Origin: Streptococcus suis S735
Lineage (GTDB): Bacteria; Bacillota; Bacilli; Lactobacillales; Streptococcaceae
Assembly: GCF_000294495.1 (NCBI RefSeq)
Contig: NC_018526.1
Location: 124,001 to 188,000 of the forward strand
Direction: 5' to 3'
Length of the DNA: 64,000 nt
Within the stretch, counting starts at the first letter, position 1; each line of letters opens with the position of its first letter. Positions 47,060 to 56,007 of this stretch are shown in pieces. The position numbers were made by a program, and so were the translations under genes. The notes below the pieces were generated by a model. It did not search any database. It saw only the letters and a list, made by a program, of their open reading frames with translations, and was not told where the DNA came from.

Positions 47060-48406
47060 ATGATATTGGATTTTCTCATTGATATTGCTAAAACTCCGGC
47101 AATTCTGGTTGCTCTCATTGCTATTCTAGGTTTAGCCTTACAGAAAAAGCCTGCAGCAGATTTAGTTAAGGGGGGCTTGAAAACTTTTGTTGGTTTTATT
47201 GTTGTTGGTGGCGGAGCGAATATTATTGTTGGCTCGCTTGAGCCATTTGGTCAAATGTTTGAACAAGCTTTCAACTTGAAAGGGGTTGTTCCAAATAATG
47301 AAGCTATTGTAGCGATGGCTTTGGATAAGTATGGAACTGCTACATCCTTGATTATGTTGCTTGGAATGGTCTTCAATATTGCTATTGCCCGCTTTACACG
47401 CTTTAAATATATTTTCTTGACAGGACACCACACACTATATATGGCCTGTATGATTGCAGTTATCATGAGTGTTGCAGGATTCACTTCTGTCGGCCTAATT
47501 GTGATGGGTGGGTTGGCTTTAGGTCTGATTATGACACTCTCCCCAGCCTTCGTTCAAAAATACATGATTCAATTGACAGGAAATGATCATGTCGCCCTAG
47601 GTCACTTCAGTGCACTTGGTTACTGGTTGAGTGGTGTAGTAGGCGGTTTGGTCGGTGATAAGTCTAAGTCTACTGAGGATATTAATTTCCCTAAAGGTTT
47701 GGCATTCTTGCGTGATTCAACTGTCAGCATTGCCATTTCTATGTCCTTGATTTACATGATTGTGGCTTTGTTTGCAGGCGGTGATTATATTAAGGAAAAC
47801 CTTAGTGGTGGTACTAACAGCATGATTTACGCCTTGACCCTAGGTGGAACTTTTGCAGCAGGTGTTTTTGTTATCTTATCTGGTGTACGCTTAATTTTAG
47901 CGGAAATTGTTCCAGCCTTCAAAGGAATTTCAGAGAAGTTGGTTCCGAATTCCAAACCAGCCCTAGACTGTCCAGTTGTTTATCCTTATGCACCAAACGC
48001 CGTGTTGATTGGCTTTATCTCTAGTTTTGCAGGTGGTATTGTCAGCATGATTATTCTTGCCTTGACTGGCGGTGTCGTTATCCTTCCAGGTGTCGTACCA
48101 CACTTCTTCTGTGGAGCAACTGCAGGGGTCATGGGAAATGCGTCAGGTGGTGTTCGTGGCGCAGTTTGTGGTGCTTTTATGCAAGGGGTTCTCATTAGTT
48201 TCTTACCTGTATTCTTACTTCCTGTTTTGGGAGACCTTGGTTTTGCTGGTTCAACTTTCTCAGATGCAGACTTTGGTCTTTCTGGTATTTTCCTGGGAGT
48301 GCTAGCTAAGAATGGCGGTATCCTCACAGTTTCGGTTGGTATCTTTGCTGTCTTGGCTTTGATGCTTGGATTGTCATTGGTGAAAAAAGAACAGAAAGAA
48401 GGATAA
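47060..48406 (+). CDS. PTS sugar transporter subunit IIC, ascorbate (UlaA) type
   Basis: A 448-residue integral membrane permease of the UlaA/SgaT family with about ten to eleven hydrophobic segments. Typical are G-G-A-N-I-I-V-G near residue 50, T-G-H-H-T-L-Y-M and A-L-G-Y-W-L-S-G. The transketolase N-half starts 1 bp after its stop. Because no ulaDEF genes accompany it, the substrate may not be ascorbate. By context it is likely a sugar or sugar acid entering the pentose phosphate pathway. Confidence 0.92.
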   Translation: MILDFLIDIAKTPAILVALIAILGLALQKKPAADLVKGGLKTFVGFIVVGGGANIIVGSLEPFGQMFEQAFNLKGVVPNNEAIVAMALDKYGTATSLIMLLGMVFNIAIARFTRFKYIFLTGHHTLYMACMIAVIMSVAGFTSVGLIVMGGLALGLIMTLSPAFVQKYMIQLTGNDHVALGHFSALGYWLSGVVGGLVGDKSKSTEDINFPKGLAFLRDSTVSIAISMSLIYMIVALFAGGDYIKENLSGGTNSMIYALTLGGTFAAGVFVILSGVRLILAEIVPAFKGISEKLVPNSKPALDCPVVYPYAPNAVLIGFISSFAGGIVSMIILALTGGVVILPGVVPHFFCGATAGVMGNASGGVRGAVCGAFMQGVLISFLPVFLLPVLGDLGFAGSTFSDADFGLSGIFLGVLAKNGGILTVSVGIFAVLALMLGLSLVKKEQKEG

Positions 48407-48407
48407 T

Positions 48408-49256
48408 ATGACTAGTGGTACAGCTGATTTGAAACGATTTGCCAAAGAAATTCGCTACCATACCTTGGCGACTTTGAATCAATTAGGATTCGGTCATTAT
48501 GGTGGTAGCTTATCAATCGTAGAAGTGTTGGCTGCTCTATATGGAGAAATTCTGGACATTCGTGTCCAGAATTTCTCTTCTAAGGAGCGGGATCACTTTA
48601 TTCTGTCTAAGGGACATGCAGGTCCAGCACTTTATAGTACGTTGTATTTGAAAGGCTTCTTTGATAGAGATTTTCTCTTGTCGCTAAATCAAAATGGAAC
48701 ACATTTGCCTTCACACCCTGACCGAAACTTAACGCCAGGGGTGGATATGACAACGGGTTCGTTGGGGCAAGGGATGAGTGTCGCGACAGGTGTTGCTTAT
48801 GGTAAGAAGATAGAACAGTCACCGTACTATACCTATACTCTGGTAGGGGACGGGGAATTGAATGAAGGTCAATGCTGGGAAGCAGCTCAGTTTGCAGCCC
48901 ACCACGAACTATCGAAAATGATTCTGTTTGTGGATGACAATAAAAAACAACTAGACGGTCGTACCCATGATATTTGCCAAACCTTTGATTTTGTTGAAAA
49001 ATTTCAGGCTTTTGGTTGGGAATCAGTGCGTGTGAATGGTGCCGATATAGATGCTATTATAAATGCTATTCTAACAATGAAGTCAAGTAAGTCTCCTCAA
49101 CCAAAATGTATCGTTCTTGATACTACTAAGGGGCAGGGAGTTACCTTCTTAGAAGAATTAGAAAGCAATCACCATTTGCGTTTGTCGGGTCAATTACGGG
49201 AAGATTTAGAGCAAGTAACACTTGTTTTAGCGAGAGAGTTGGAGGTGACGGAATGA
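48408..49256 (+). CDS. Transketolase, N-terminal subunit
   Basis: A 282-residue protein equivalent to the thiamine pyrophosphate-binding half of transketolase. The TPP motif is G-D-G-E-L-N-E-G-Q (about residues 147-155), followed by D-D-N-K-K-Q-L-D-G. S-K-G-H-A-G-P-A-L-Y is near the N-terminus. It pairs with the downstream C-terminal half, whose ATG overlaps its stop (ATGA). Split transketolases of this kind are common beside ascorbate-type PTS genes. Confidence 0.93.
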   Translation: MTSGTADLKRFAKEIRYHTLATLNQLGFGHYGGSLSIVEVLAALYGEILDIRVQNFSSKERDHFILSKGHAGPALYSTLYLKGFFDRDFLLSLNQNGTHLPSHPDRNLTPGVDMTTGSLGQGMSVATGVAYGKKIEQSPYYTYTLVGDGELNEGQCWEAAQFAAHHELSKMILFVDDNKKQLDGRTHDICQTFDFVEKFQAFGWESVRVNGADIDAIINAILTMKSSKSPQPKCIVLDTTKGQGVTFLEELESNHHLRLSGQLREDLEQVTLVLARELEVTE

Positions 49257-50179
49257 GACAGACAAAGGAGATGCGACTGGTTTATAGTGATTTTCTAGCT
49301 CAGGTAGGGCAGGAAGACACAACCATAGCAGCTATTGAAGCAGATTTATCCAGTTCAATGGCTACCAACAAATTGTCCTCTGTTCTGGGGGGACGCTATG
49401 TCAATGTAGGTATCATGGAGCAGGAAATGGTAGGGGTAGCAGCTGGATTATCTCTTCTAGGATACAAGCCATACATTCATACCTTCGGACCATTTGCTAG
49501 TCGTAGAGTCTATGATCAGGTGTTTATCTCTCTAGCTTATGCCCAGCTCAATGCCACGATTGTAGGGTCGGATGCGGGGGTATCAGCGGAGATGAATGGT
49601 GGGACTCACATGCCGTTTGAGGAGCTGGGCTTAATGCGGCTCATTCCAAAAGCGCGTGTTTATGAGGTCAGTGACGATGTCCTGTTTCAAGCTGTTCTTA
49701 AAGAAACCATCAAGGTAGACGGGTTGAAGTACATTCGTACCATTCGGAAAGCGCCAACGCCTATTTATCAAGGTGGAGAAGATTTTAGCAAAGGCTACTG
49801 TGTCCTTAGGCAAGGGGAGGATATGACCTTGCTTGCGAGTGGTATTATGGTAGAGCAGGCATTAAAGGCGGCGGATCAGTTAGAGGCTCAAGGAGTATCT
49901 GTTCAAGTCATTGATCTTTTTCGTATCAAACCAATTCATGAAGACATATCAGCTCTATTATCAGGAAGGCCAGTATTAACTGTAGAAAATCATAATCGAA
50001 TTGGTGGCCTAGGTAGTAGCATTTGTGAATTAATGGCTACAGATTTAACGACCCCAGTACATCGAATTGGTATTGAGGAATCTTTTGGTCAAGTTGGGCA
50101 ACAAGCTTACTTAATGGATGTATATGGTTTGACAGCAGAATATATTGTTAAACAAGCACAATTAATGTTACAACAATAG
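49253..50179 (+). CDS. Transketolase, C-terminal subunit
   Basis: A 308-residue protein covering the pyrimidine-binding and C-terminal domains. E-A-D-L-S-S-S is near the start, the catalytic Glu region is G-I-M-E-Q-E-M-V-G, and T-F-G-P-F-A-S-R-R-V-Y-D-Q matches the YSTFxxRxxDQ motif. Together with the N-half it would move two-carbon ketol units, linking the imported sugar to pentose phosphates. It is last in the PTS operon, followed by a terminator. Confidence 0.93.
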   Translation: MRQTKEMRLVYSDFLAQVGQEDTTIAAIEADLSSSMATNKLSSVLGGRYVNVGIMEQEMVGVAAGLSLLGYKPYIHTFGPFASRRVYDQVFISLAYAQLNATIVGSDAGVSAEMNGGTHMPFEELGLMRLIPKARVYEVSDDVLFQAVLKETIKVDGLKYIRTIRKAPTPIYQGGEDFSKGYCVLRQGEDMTLLASGIMVEQALKAADQLEAQGVSVQVIDLFRIKPIHEDISALLSGRPVLTVENHNRIGGLGSSICELMATDLTTPVHRIGIEESFGQVGQQAYLMDVYGLTAEYIVKQAQLMLQQ

Positions 50180-50255
50180 TGAGATAGTGATTCGTATTTT
50201 ATGTAGCCTTTCGATTTACTTTGGCTTGGAAATAGGAAAGCAAATCAAATGTAAG

Positions 50256-50288
50256 AAATCAAGCTCCACTTAGGAACTTGATTTTTTC
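50256..50288 (+). terminator. Terminator of the PTS-transketolase operon
   Basis: AAATCAAG / CTTGATTT stem with a 13-nt loop and a T run. Confidence 0.85.
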
Positions 50289-50369
50289 TATACTTCATTC
50301 ATTGCTTTCACAATCTTCCATCCTTGATGAAGGCTTGCAATTCTTGCTAGAATATGGGACACTAGAATC

Positions 50370-52130
50370 ATGAAAAAGATACAACGTGAATTTCAAAAAA
50401 TATATTACAACTTAGACAAGATTCTCTTGCTCTTCTTTACCCTGTTTACCTTTATGGAATTTGTTTGGATACCGCTCAATTCATGGATTTCTGAGGGACT
50501 CTTAGCTATGACAGGGCATGCCTACCTTTCACCGACGAATTTGTTGTCGGTGTTTGCTGAAAATCTGCTCGTGACAGGCTTGTTTATTCTCCTCTTTTTT
50601 GTCAACATTGCCATTGCCTATCTAGAATTAGCTCTATTGTTCACAGGGGTTTGGCAACTGTTGGATGAAAAAGTCAAGCACCTCACCGACTATTTACGGG
50701 ATGTACGAGATAGTATGGTGGCGATTATCCGTCACAGTAGCCTACCAAAGGTTCTATTTCTGCTCTTTTACTCAGTTATTCTTCTTCCATTTTTACGCCG
50801 AGTATTAAATATCTATTATTTTAATAAAATCGTAGTGCCCCAATTTATCGTAGATTACCTATCCAACACAGTCTGGCTAGGAATATTGATTTTGATTTTC
50901 CTCCTCTTGTTCTTCTGGCTTGCGGCACGCTTCATGTACGCTCTGCCAAACATTTATTTTGAACACAGGGGTGTGAAGGAGTCTATCGCTTATTCTTGGG
51001 AGAAGACCAGAGGCAGAAAGCAGATCGGTTCATTGTTCCGTCTAATTTGGTTGGTTACTTTTCCAGTTCTCCTATTTACAGGAGTAGGAGGACTATTCTA
51101 TCTTGTGCAACTGTTAGCAGAGCATTTTGTACCAAGTGCTTCTTACTGGCTGGCAGTTGTCTGTTACGCACTTCTAAAATTAGCCTACTACGGAGTAGTT
51201 GCACTCTTCATGATGGGATTTGTCAGCCTCCTAACAGGAAAACAACTACCAATCTACCGCCGTAAACGCCTCCGTCATCACCTTCGACTAGCCATTTTGC
51301 TCGTATCTGGTCTGGTGTTCGGTACCCAAGGAGCGCTTGCCCTCTACTTTCCCTTTGACACTCTGCCGGTTACCATTTCTCACCGAGGTGTCGATGACGG
51401 CAATGCTGTCCAGAACTCTATCGAGGCCCTAGAGAAAACCTCTCAGCTCAAGCCAGATTATATTGAGATGGATGTTCAGGAGACGAAGGATGGTCAGTTT
51501 ATTGTCATGCATGATACGGATTTATTGGCTTTGACGGGCAATCCCGGAGGTACACATGACTATACTCTTGCAGAGTTGACAGGGATGACTGCATCAGAAA
51601 ACGGCATGGCAGCTCCAGTTCCTTCTTTTGATGAATATCTTGAAAAAGCGGATGAGCTGGGACAGAAATTATTGGTAGAAATTAAAGTGACCAAGGCAGA
51701 TTCGCCAAAACTCACCCAGAATTTCTTAAAAAAATACGGTCAACGTTTGATTGCCAAAGGACACCAGATGCAATCATTAGATTACCGTACTATTATCGAA
51801 ATAAAGCAGTATAGCGAGAAATTAGTATCCTTCTTTATTCTTCCGTTCAATTCAATTTATCCGACGACGGTTGCTGACGGCTATACTATGGAGTATACCT
51901 CGCTGGATCAAAATTTTATGACCAAGTCTTGGATTCGAGGGAAGTCGGTTTATGCTTGGACACCGAATGAAGAAGAGAGTATGACCAAGATGTTGCTGCT
52001 ACAAGTGGACGGTATCATCACTGACAACATGACCGACCTCCAAAGTCTGATGGAGGAAATGAAAGAGAATCGACGCTATCCAGACCTCTTTTTCCAGCAA
52101 TTTCAGTCTTTGATTTATAATTTTGAATAA
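50370..52130 (+). CDS. Membrane glycerophosphodiester phosphodiesterase
   Basis: A 586-residue protein. The N-terminal membrane domain (about residues 15-330, roughly six to eight helices, GPDPase_memb-like) is followed by a GDPD catalytic domain. Key residues lie in I-S-H338-R-G-V-D-D-G-N and Y-I-E-M-D-V-Q-E-T-K-D-G, with V-M-H-D-T-D downstream. It should hydrolyse glycerophosphodiesters, possibly teichoic acid or lipid head groups, at the cell surface. It has its own upstream region and a strong bidirectional terminator after it. Confidence 0.9.
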   Translation: MKKIQREFQKIYYNLDKILLLFFTLFTFMEFVWIPLNSWISEGLLAMTGHAYLSPTNLLSVFAENLLVTGLFILLFFVNIAIAYLELALLFTGVWQLLDEKVKHLTDYLRDVRDSMVAIIRHSSLPKVLFLLFYSVILLPFLRRVLNIYYFNKIVVPQFIVDYLSNTVWLGILILIFLLLFFWLAARFMYALPNIYFEHRGVKESIAYSWEKTRGRKQIGSLFRLIWLVTFPVLLFTGVGGLFYLVQLLAEHFVPSASYWLAVVCYALLKLAYYGVVALFMMGFVSLLTGKQLPIYRRKRLRHHLRLAILLVSGLVFGTQGALALYFPFDTLPVTISHRGVDDGNAVQNSIEALEKTSQLKPDYIEMDVQETKDGQFIVMHDTDLLALTGNPGGTHDYTLAELTGMTASENGMAAPVPSFDEYLEKADELGQKLLVEIKVTKADSPKLTQNFLKKYGQRLIAKGHQMQSLDYRTIIEIKQYSEKLVSFFILPFNSIYPTTVADGYTMEYTSLDQNFMTKSWIRGKSVYAWTPNEEESMTKMLLLQVDGIITDNMTDLQSLMEEMKENRRYPDLFFQQFQSLIYNFE

Positions 52131-52132
52131 AC

Positions 52133-52170
52133 AAAGAGACGCGAGGGCCTGGCCCAATCGCGTCTTTTCT
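52133..52170. terminator. Bidirectional terminator between the GDPD gene and ybaB
   Basis: AGACGCGA / TCGCGTCT with an inner GGCC/GGCC helix and A/T flanks. Confidence 0.88.
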
Positions 52171-52173
52171 GTC

Positions 52174-52474
52174 TTAAAAAGGTAATTTACCTGCAAAGGC
52201 ACCTAGTTTTTTCTGAGTTGCCTCGTCAACTTTTGTAAGTGCAGCGTTGACGGCTTGGATTGTCATTTCTTGCAAGGTTTCAAGGTCGTCTGCATCCACA
52301 ACATCAGCCTTGAAGTCGATAGAAACCAATTTCTTATCTCCAGTAAAAGTAGCAGTAACCAAGTCTTGTACAGAGCTACCAGTAAATTGAGTAGCAGCCA
52401 ACTCAGCTTGACTCTTCTCCATTTGTTTTTGAAGTTTTTTGAGCTTGGCGCATCATGTTTTGCATGTTCATCAT
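52174..52474 (-). pseudogene. ybaB: YbaB/EbfC nucleoid-associated protein with a +1 frameshift
   Basis: On the minus strand the expected start [13 protein letters not shown] begins at 52474. In the run after CAAGCTC there are six A bases where five would keep the frame (forward strand GAAG-TTTTTT-GAGC, 52435-52440). Downstream, [11 protein letters not shown] continues in another frame to the stop. The 82-residue remainder alone (start 52422) lacks a ribosome site and the first helix. YbaB normally binds DNA as a dimer of about 99 residues. Either a real frameshift or a homopolymer sequencing error. Confidence 0.85.
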
Positions 52475-52668
52475 AAGATTTTTAAGATTCCTTTCGTATC
52501 AAGGGGTTAGACCCTGTTTGTAAATTTTCCTTGCCTTATGTTAAACTTTTTCAAAGGCAGAGGGGTAGTAAATATTATAACATGTTTTATGTAGATAATG
52601 CTACCTTCTTAAAATAAGTTATAGTCAGCAATATCGGATATAAATTTGACATATTAATCTATTTTAAA

Positions 52669-52697
52669 TTGACTTTGAGGGATAAATTCGCTATAAT
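52669..52697 (+). promoter_or_regulatory. agaS promoter
   Basis: TTGACT (52669-52674), 17-nt spacer, TATAAT (52692-52697). Confidence 0.92.
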
Positions 52698-52707
52698 ATA
52701 AGAAAAA

Positions 52708-52721
52708 CTGGTTATAACCAG
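52708..52721. promoter_or_regulatory. Palindromic operator upstream of agaS
   Basis: CTGGTTATAACCAG, a perfect 14-bp palindrome centred about 17 nt after the -10 box, just before the ribosome site GGAGGAGG. It resembles sites of GntR/HutC-type regulators such as NagR, but the regulator is not encoded nearby. Confidence 0.65.
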
Positions 52722-52740
52722 AAATCACGGAGGAGGAGCT

Positions 52741-53910
52741 ATGTTCCGTTTAGCAAAAGAAGAACTTGAAAAGTTGGGAGCTATTATTACGGCGACCGAA
52801 ATTTACCAACAGCCAGGCTTATGGAAGGAAGCGTATCAACTCTATTTTGACCAATTGGAAAAAATCGAGAGTTTTCTAAAATCAATCAAGGAAAAACATG
52901 ACTTTGTTCACGTTGTTTTTACAGGTGCAGGGACTTCTGACTTTGTTGGGCAAAGTATTGCCAACTACCTCAACCAAGTCAATGACTTGAAACACATTCG
53001 TTTTTCTGCCATTGGTACAGTGGAGCTGGTTAGTTGCCCACATGACTATTTACAGGCAGATGTGCCAACGGTTTTGGTATCCTTTGCCCGTTCAGGGAAT
53101 TCACCAGAAAGTGTGGCAGCAGTTGAAGTCGCTAAGCAATTGGTAGATAAATTGTATCAAGTGACCATTACCTGTGCACCCGAAGGTAAGTTGGCACTAG
53201 CGGCTGAAGGAGATGCTGAAAATCTCCTGCTCTTGCAACCGGCTGGATCAAACGATAAGGGCTTTGCCATGACAGGTTCTTACAGCTGTATGGCTCTGAC
53301 AGCCCTCCTCGTCTTCTCGTCAGCCAGTCAAGAAGAAAAAGCTGCTTGGGTTGAGATCATTGCCCGTCTAGGTCAAGATGTTTTGGACCGTGAAGACTAC
53401 GTGCAAGACTTGATTAACCTTGATTTTGAGCGAGTGATTTACCTCGGTTCAGGTGGTTTCTATGGTCTTGCCCACGAAGCTCAGTTGAAAATTCTGGAAT
53501 TGACAGCAGGTAAGATTGCGACCATGTACGAGTCACCACTCGGTTTCCGTCATGGACCAAAATCCTTCATCAATGAAAAGACCTTGATTTTCCTCTTTGC
53601 CTCAAACGATGCCTACACTCGTCAGTATGATGTGGACTTGCTTAATGAAGTTCATGGTGATGGCATAGCAGAGCGGATAGTGGCATTGTCGGCTGATAAG
53701 TTAGTCGGTACAGAAGCAGCCAACTTTGTCTTGGCAGAAGGCGGAGCAGATCTGCCAGATGTCTTCCTAACCTTCCCTTACATCCTCTTTGCCCAAACGG
53801 TATCTATTATGGCAGCCATTAAGTGCAACAACTTGCCAGATACACCATCTCCAACAGGCACCGTCAACCGTGTGGTGCAAGGTGTTATCATCCATCCTTT
53901 AGAAAAATAG
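52741..53910 (+). CDS. agaS: AgaS-family SIS-domain sugar isomerase/deaminase
   Basis: A 389-residue protein with two SIS domains (about residues 35-190 and 210-370). V-F-T-G-A-G-T-S-D-F-V-G and S-F-A-R-S-G-N-S-P-E-S are the first phosphosugar-binding loops. In the second domain, Y-L-G-S-G-G-F-Y-G-L-A and G-P-K-S-F-I-N are conserved. AgaS converts galactosamine-6-phosphate to tagatose-6-phosphate in amino sugar use. The rest of an aga operon is absent here. Expression is probably controlled through the palindrome over the leader. Confidence 0.93.
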   Translation: MFRLAKEELEKLGAIITATEIYQQPGLWKEAYQLYFDQLEKIESFLKSIKEKHDFVHVVFTGAGTSDFVGQSIANYLNQVNDLKHIRFSAIGTVELVSCPHDYLQADVPTVLVSFARSGNSPESVAAVEVAKQLVDKLYQVTITCAPEGKLALAAEGDAENLLLLQPAGSNDKGFAMTGSYSCMALTALLVFSSASQEEKAAWVEIIARLGQDVLDREDYVQDLINLDFERVIYLGSGGFYGLAHEAQLKILELTAGKIATMYESPLGFRHGPKSFINEKTLIFLFASNDAYTRQYDVDLLNEVHGDGIAERIVALSADKLVGTEAANFVLAEGGADLPDVFLTFPYILFAQTVSIMAAIKCNNLPDTPSPTGTVNRVVQGVIIHPLEK

Positions 53911-53993
53911 GCAGATGCATTCAACGATGAAGAAACAGAGCTATTCGGTAGAGTTTTAACACATAAAAAACACATCCGACCACCTGAATATCA

Positions 53994-54002
53994 TGGTACA
54001 AT
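53994..54002 (+). promoter_or_regulatory. Extended -10 promoter of the proline-rich surface protein
   Basis: TGGTACAAT 38 nt upstream of the ATG, in AT-rich sequence; no good -35 box. Confidence 0.5.
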
Positions 54003-54039
54003 AATAATATATAATAAAATATGATTAGGACTTATAGAA

Positions 54040-55938
54040 ATGGAAACTGCAAATAAAAAATTCAGATATAGTATTCGTAAATTTAAAGTCGGCGTAGGCT
54101 CGGTGCTGATTGCTACTTGCTTACTTGGTGCGGGAGTCTCGACACCAACCGCTTTTGCGACGACAGAGACTTCAACAGCTACTCAAGTTGAAGCAATGGC
54201 GAAAGTTGAAGAAGTTCAGAAGCTTGTGAAAGAATTAGAAAAAGAGCTGGGGGAACTAGATAAGGTTCCAAGTTATGGTGATGCTCAAGATTATTCTTAT
54301 CAGAAGGCTTTGTGGGAAGAGTTTTTAAGAATTGGAAAAGATAATATGGACTATGCTTCAAAAATGAAAGCAGATGACAAGTTTTTCCATAAGGTTAAAG
54401 GGGATTTGAATGATTTTAAATATCAAATAAAAGTGGAAAACTATATCCGTCAGGTTGCAGAATTGCGAAAGAAATACCCTGGTGATAATACAATTGAGGA
54501 AGAATATAATGCGCATTTAAAGCAAGACGAAGGCAAGAGTATAGCTAGCCAAGAGGGCGCTACCTTAAGAGACTACGTTGATAGAGAAGCAAGTGAGGCC
54601 ATGGGCAGAATTAAGCAACGAGTTGCTGAACTGGAAAAATCAAAACAACCCCAGCCAAGTCCCGCAGATGAGCCAGCTCCAGCTCCAAAAGAGGAAGACA
54701 CTCCAGCTCCAACACCGAAAGTAGAAGATGAAACACAGGAGCCGAAAACAGAAGAGAAGGCACCAGAGACGAAAGAAGAAACTCCAACTCCAACACCAAA
54801 AGAGGAAGGGATTCCGGCACCAATTCCAGACGCTCCAGCGCCGAAAGCAGAGGACGAAGTTCCGGCACCAAAAGAGGAAGAAACCCCAGCTCCAAAAGAG
54901 GAGGACACTCCGGCACCGGACGCAGCCCCAGCTCCAGCTCCAACACCGGAAGTGGATCCAGCTCCAACTCCAATTCCAGACACTCCAAAGGCAGAGGAAG
55001 AGGCTCCAACTCCAGTACCGGACACTCCGGCACCGAAAGAGGACGAAGTTCCGGCACCAATTCCAGACGCTCCAACACCGAAAGTAGAAGAGGAAACACA
55101 GGAGCCGAAAACAGAAGAGAAGGCACCAGAGACGAAAGAAGAAACTCCAACTCCAGCACCGGATGCAGAGCCAGCTCCAACTCCGGTACCGGACACTCCG
55201 GCACCGAAAGAGGACGAAGTTCCGGCACCAATGCCAGATGCTCCAGCGCCGAAAGCAGAGGAAGAAGTTCCAGCCCCAACTCCAATGCCAGAAACTCCAA
55301 TGGACAAACCGAAAACTGATAAAGTAGAGTCTGACAAACAGATGCCAGAGGCTAAGCAACCAGAAATGGAGCAACCGAAAGCAGAAGACATGCCGAAGGA
55401 GGAAATGCCAAAGTCTGAGCAACCAAAAGCGGAAGACTCTGCACCTAAGACAGCAGTTCCAGAAGTCGCACCAAAAACAGCGGAAAAACCAAAGCTAGAC
55501 TTCACAACAAAAGAACGCAAGGTAGAAGAAGCTCTCCCTATCAAAGAAGAAATCAGATATGATGCAAGCCTACCGCTTGGCAAATCATACCTTCTTCAAG
55601 AAGGAAAAGCAGGTAAAAAAGTATCTGTTTATCAAGATGTCATAGTTGATGGTAAAGTTGTCGCAACCAACCTATTATCAGAAACTGTTGTTGAAGGTCA
55701 AAATCGTATCCTTGTAAAAGGTAGCTTGGAAATGAAGAAAGAAGAAGTAAAAACAACTCCTTCAGTACAATCAAATCCGACACTAAGTCATAAGGGCGCA
55801 CCTTCTGCAAACAAAGCAACCCTACCTGCAACAGGTGAACAGCGCAATAACCTAGCCTTAGTAGGCCTTGGTTTAGCTGGAATTAGCTTGGCGGTAGTCG
55901 CTACAGCTATAAACAAAAAATCTAAAGATCAAATCTAA
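54040..55938 (+). CDS. LPXTG surface protein with proline-rich stalk and G5-like domain
   Basis: A 632-residue wall-anchored protein. YSIRK signal peptide (Y-S-I-R-K-F-K-V-G-V-G-S, cleavage near FAT, residue 42). A helical N-terminal domain (45-200) has no family I recognise. A Pro/Glu/Lys-rich stalk (205-480) is built of P-A-P-K-E-E-like repeats including a duplicated E-T-Q-E-P-K-T-E-E-K block. A G5-like domain (about 490-565; Y-D-A-S-L-P-L-G...G-K-A-G-K...D-G-K-V-V) follows. Sortase motif L-P-A-T-G is at residues 595-599, then a hydrophobic segment and basic tail. A candidate adhesin or host-factor binder; ligand not deducible. Confidence 0.9.
   Translation: METANKKFRYSIRKFKVGVGSVLIATCLLGAGVSTPTAFATTETSTATQVEAMAKVEEVQKLVKELEKELGELDKVPSYGDAQDYSYQKALWEEFLRIGKDNMDYASKMKADDKFFHKVKGDLNDFKYQIKVENYIRQVAELRKKYPGDNTIEEEYNAHLKQDEGKSIASQEGATLRDYVDREASEAMGRIKQRVAELEKSKQPQPSPADEPAPAPKEEDTPAPTPKVEDETQEPKTEEKAPETKEETPTPTPKEEGIPAPIPDAPAPKAEDEVPAPKEEETPAPKEEDTPAPDAAPAPAPTPEVDPAPTPIPDTPKAEEEAPTPVPDTPAPKEDEVPAPIPDAPTPKVEEETQEPKTEEKAPETKEETPTPAPDAEPAPTPVPDTPAPKEDEVPAPMPDAPAPKAEEEVPAPTPMPETPMDKPKTDKVESDKQMPEAKQPEMEQPKAEDMPKEEMPKSEQPKAEDSAPKTAVPEVAPKTAEKPKLDFTTKERKVEEALPIKEEIRYDASLPLGKSYLLQEGKAGKKVSVYQDVIVDGKVVATNLLSETVVEGQNRILVKGSLEMKKEEVKTTPSVQSNPTLSHKGAPSANKATLPATGEQRNNLALVGLGLAGISLAVVATAINKKSKDQI
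54655..55330 (+). repeat. Proline-rich stalk repeats
   Basis: Low-complexity CCAGCTCCA/CCAAAAGAGGA units. A block from GAAACACAGGAGCCGAAAAC to CCAACTCC occurs at 54729-54791 and again at 55091-55153, and GACACTCCGGCACCGAAAGA occurs at 55021 and 55192. This is a substrate for copy-number variation. Confidence 0.85.
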
Positions 55939-55954
55939 ACCATTATGAAATAAT

Positions 55955-55989
55955 AAAGAGGCAGGGCGGAAACGCCCAGCCTCTTTTTA
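55955..55989. terminator. Terminator of the proline-rich surface protein
   Basis: AAAGAGGC-A-GGGCG, GAAA tetraloop, CGCCC-A-GCCTCTTT, then T residues. Confidence 0.92.
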
Positions 55990-56007
55990 GAACTGAAAAT
56001 CAATATT

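Noticed and set aside
52174..52422. ybaB as a complete 82-residue gene
   Set aside because: No ribosome site, and the missing N-terminal helix is found immediately upstream in another frame.
54573..55583. Long minus-strand open frames opposite the proline-rich stalk (up to 336 codons, Gly/Ser- or Leu-rich)
   Set aside because: They are products of low-complexity CCA/GAA repeats, which leave several frames open. There is no ribosome site or family.
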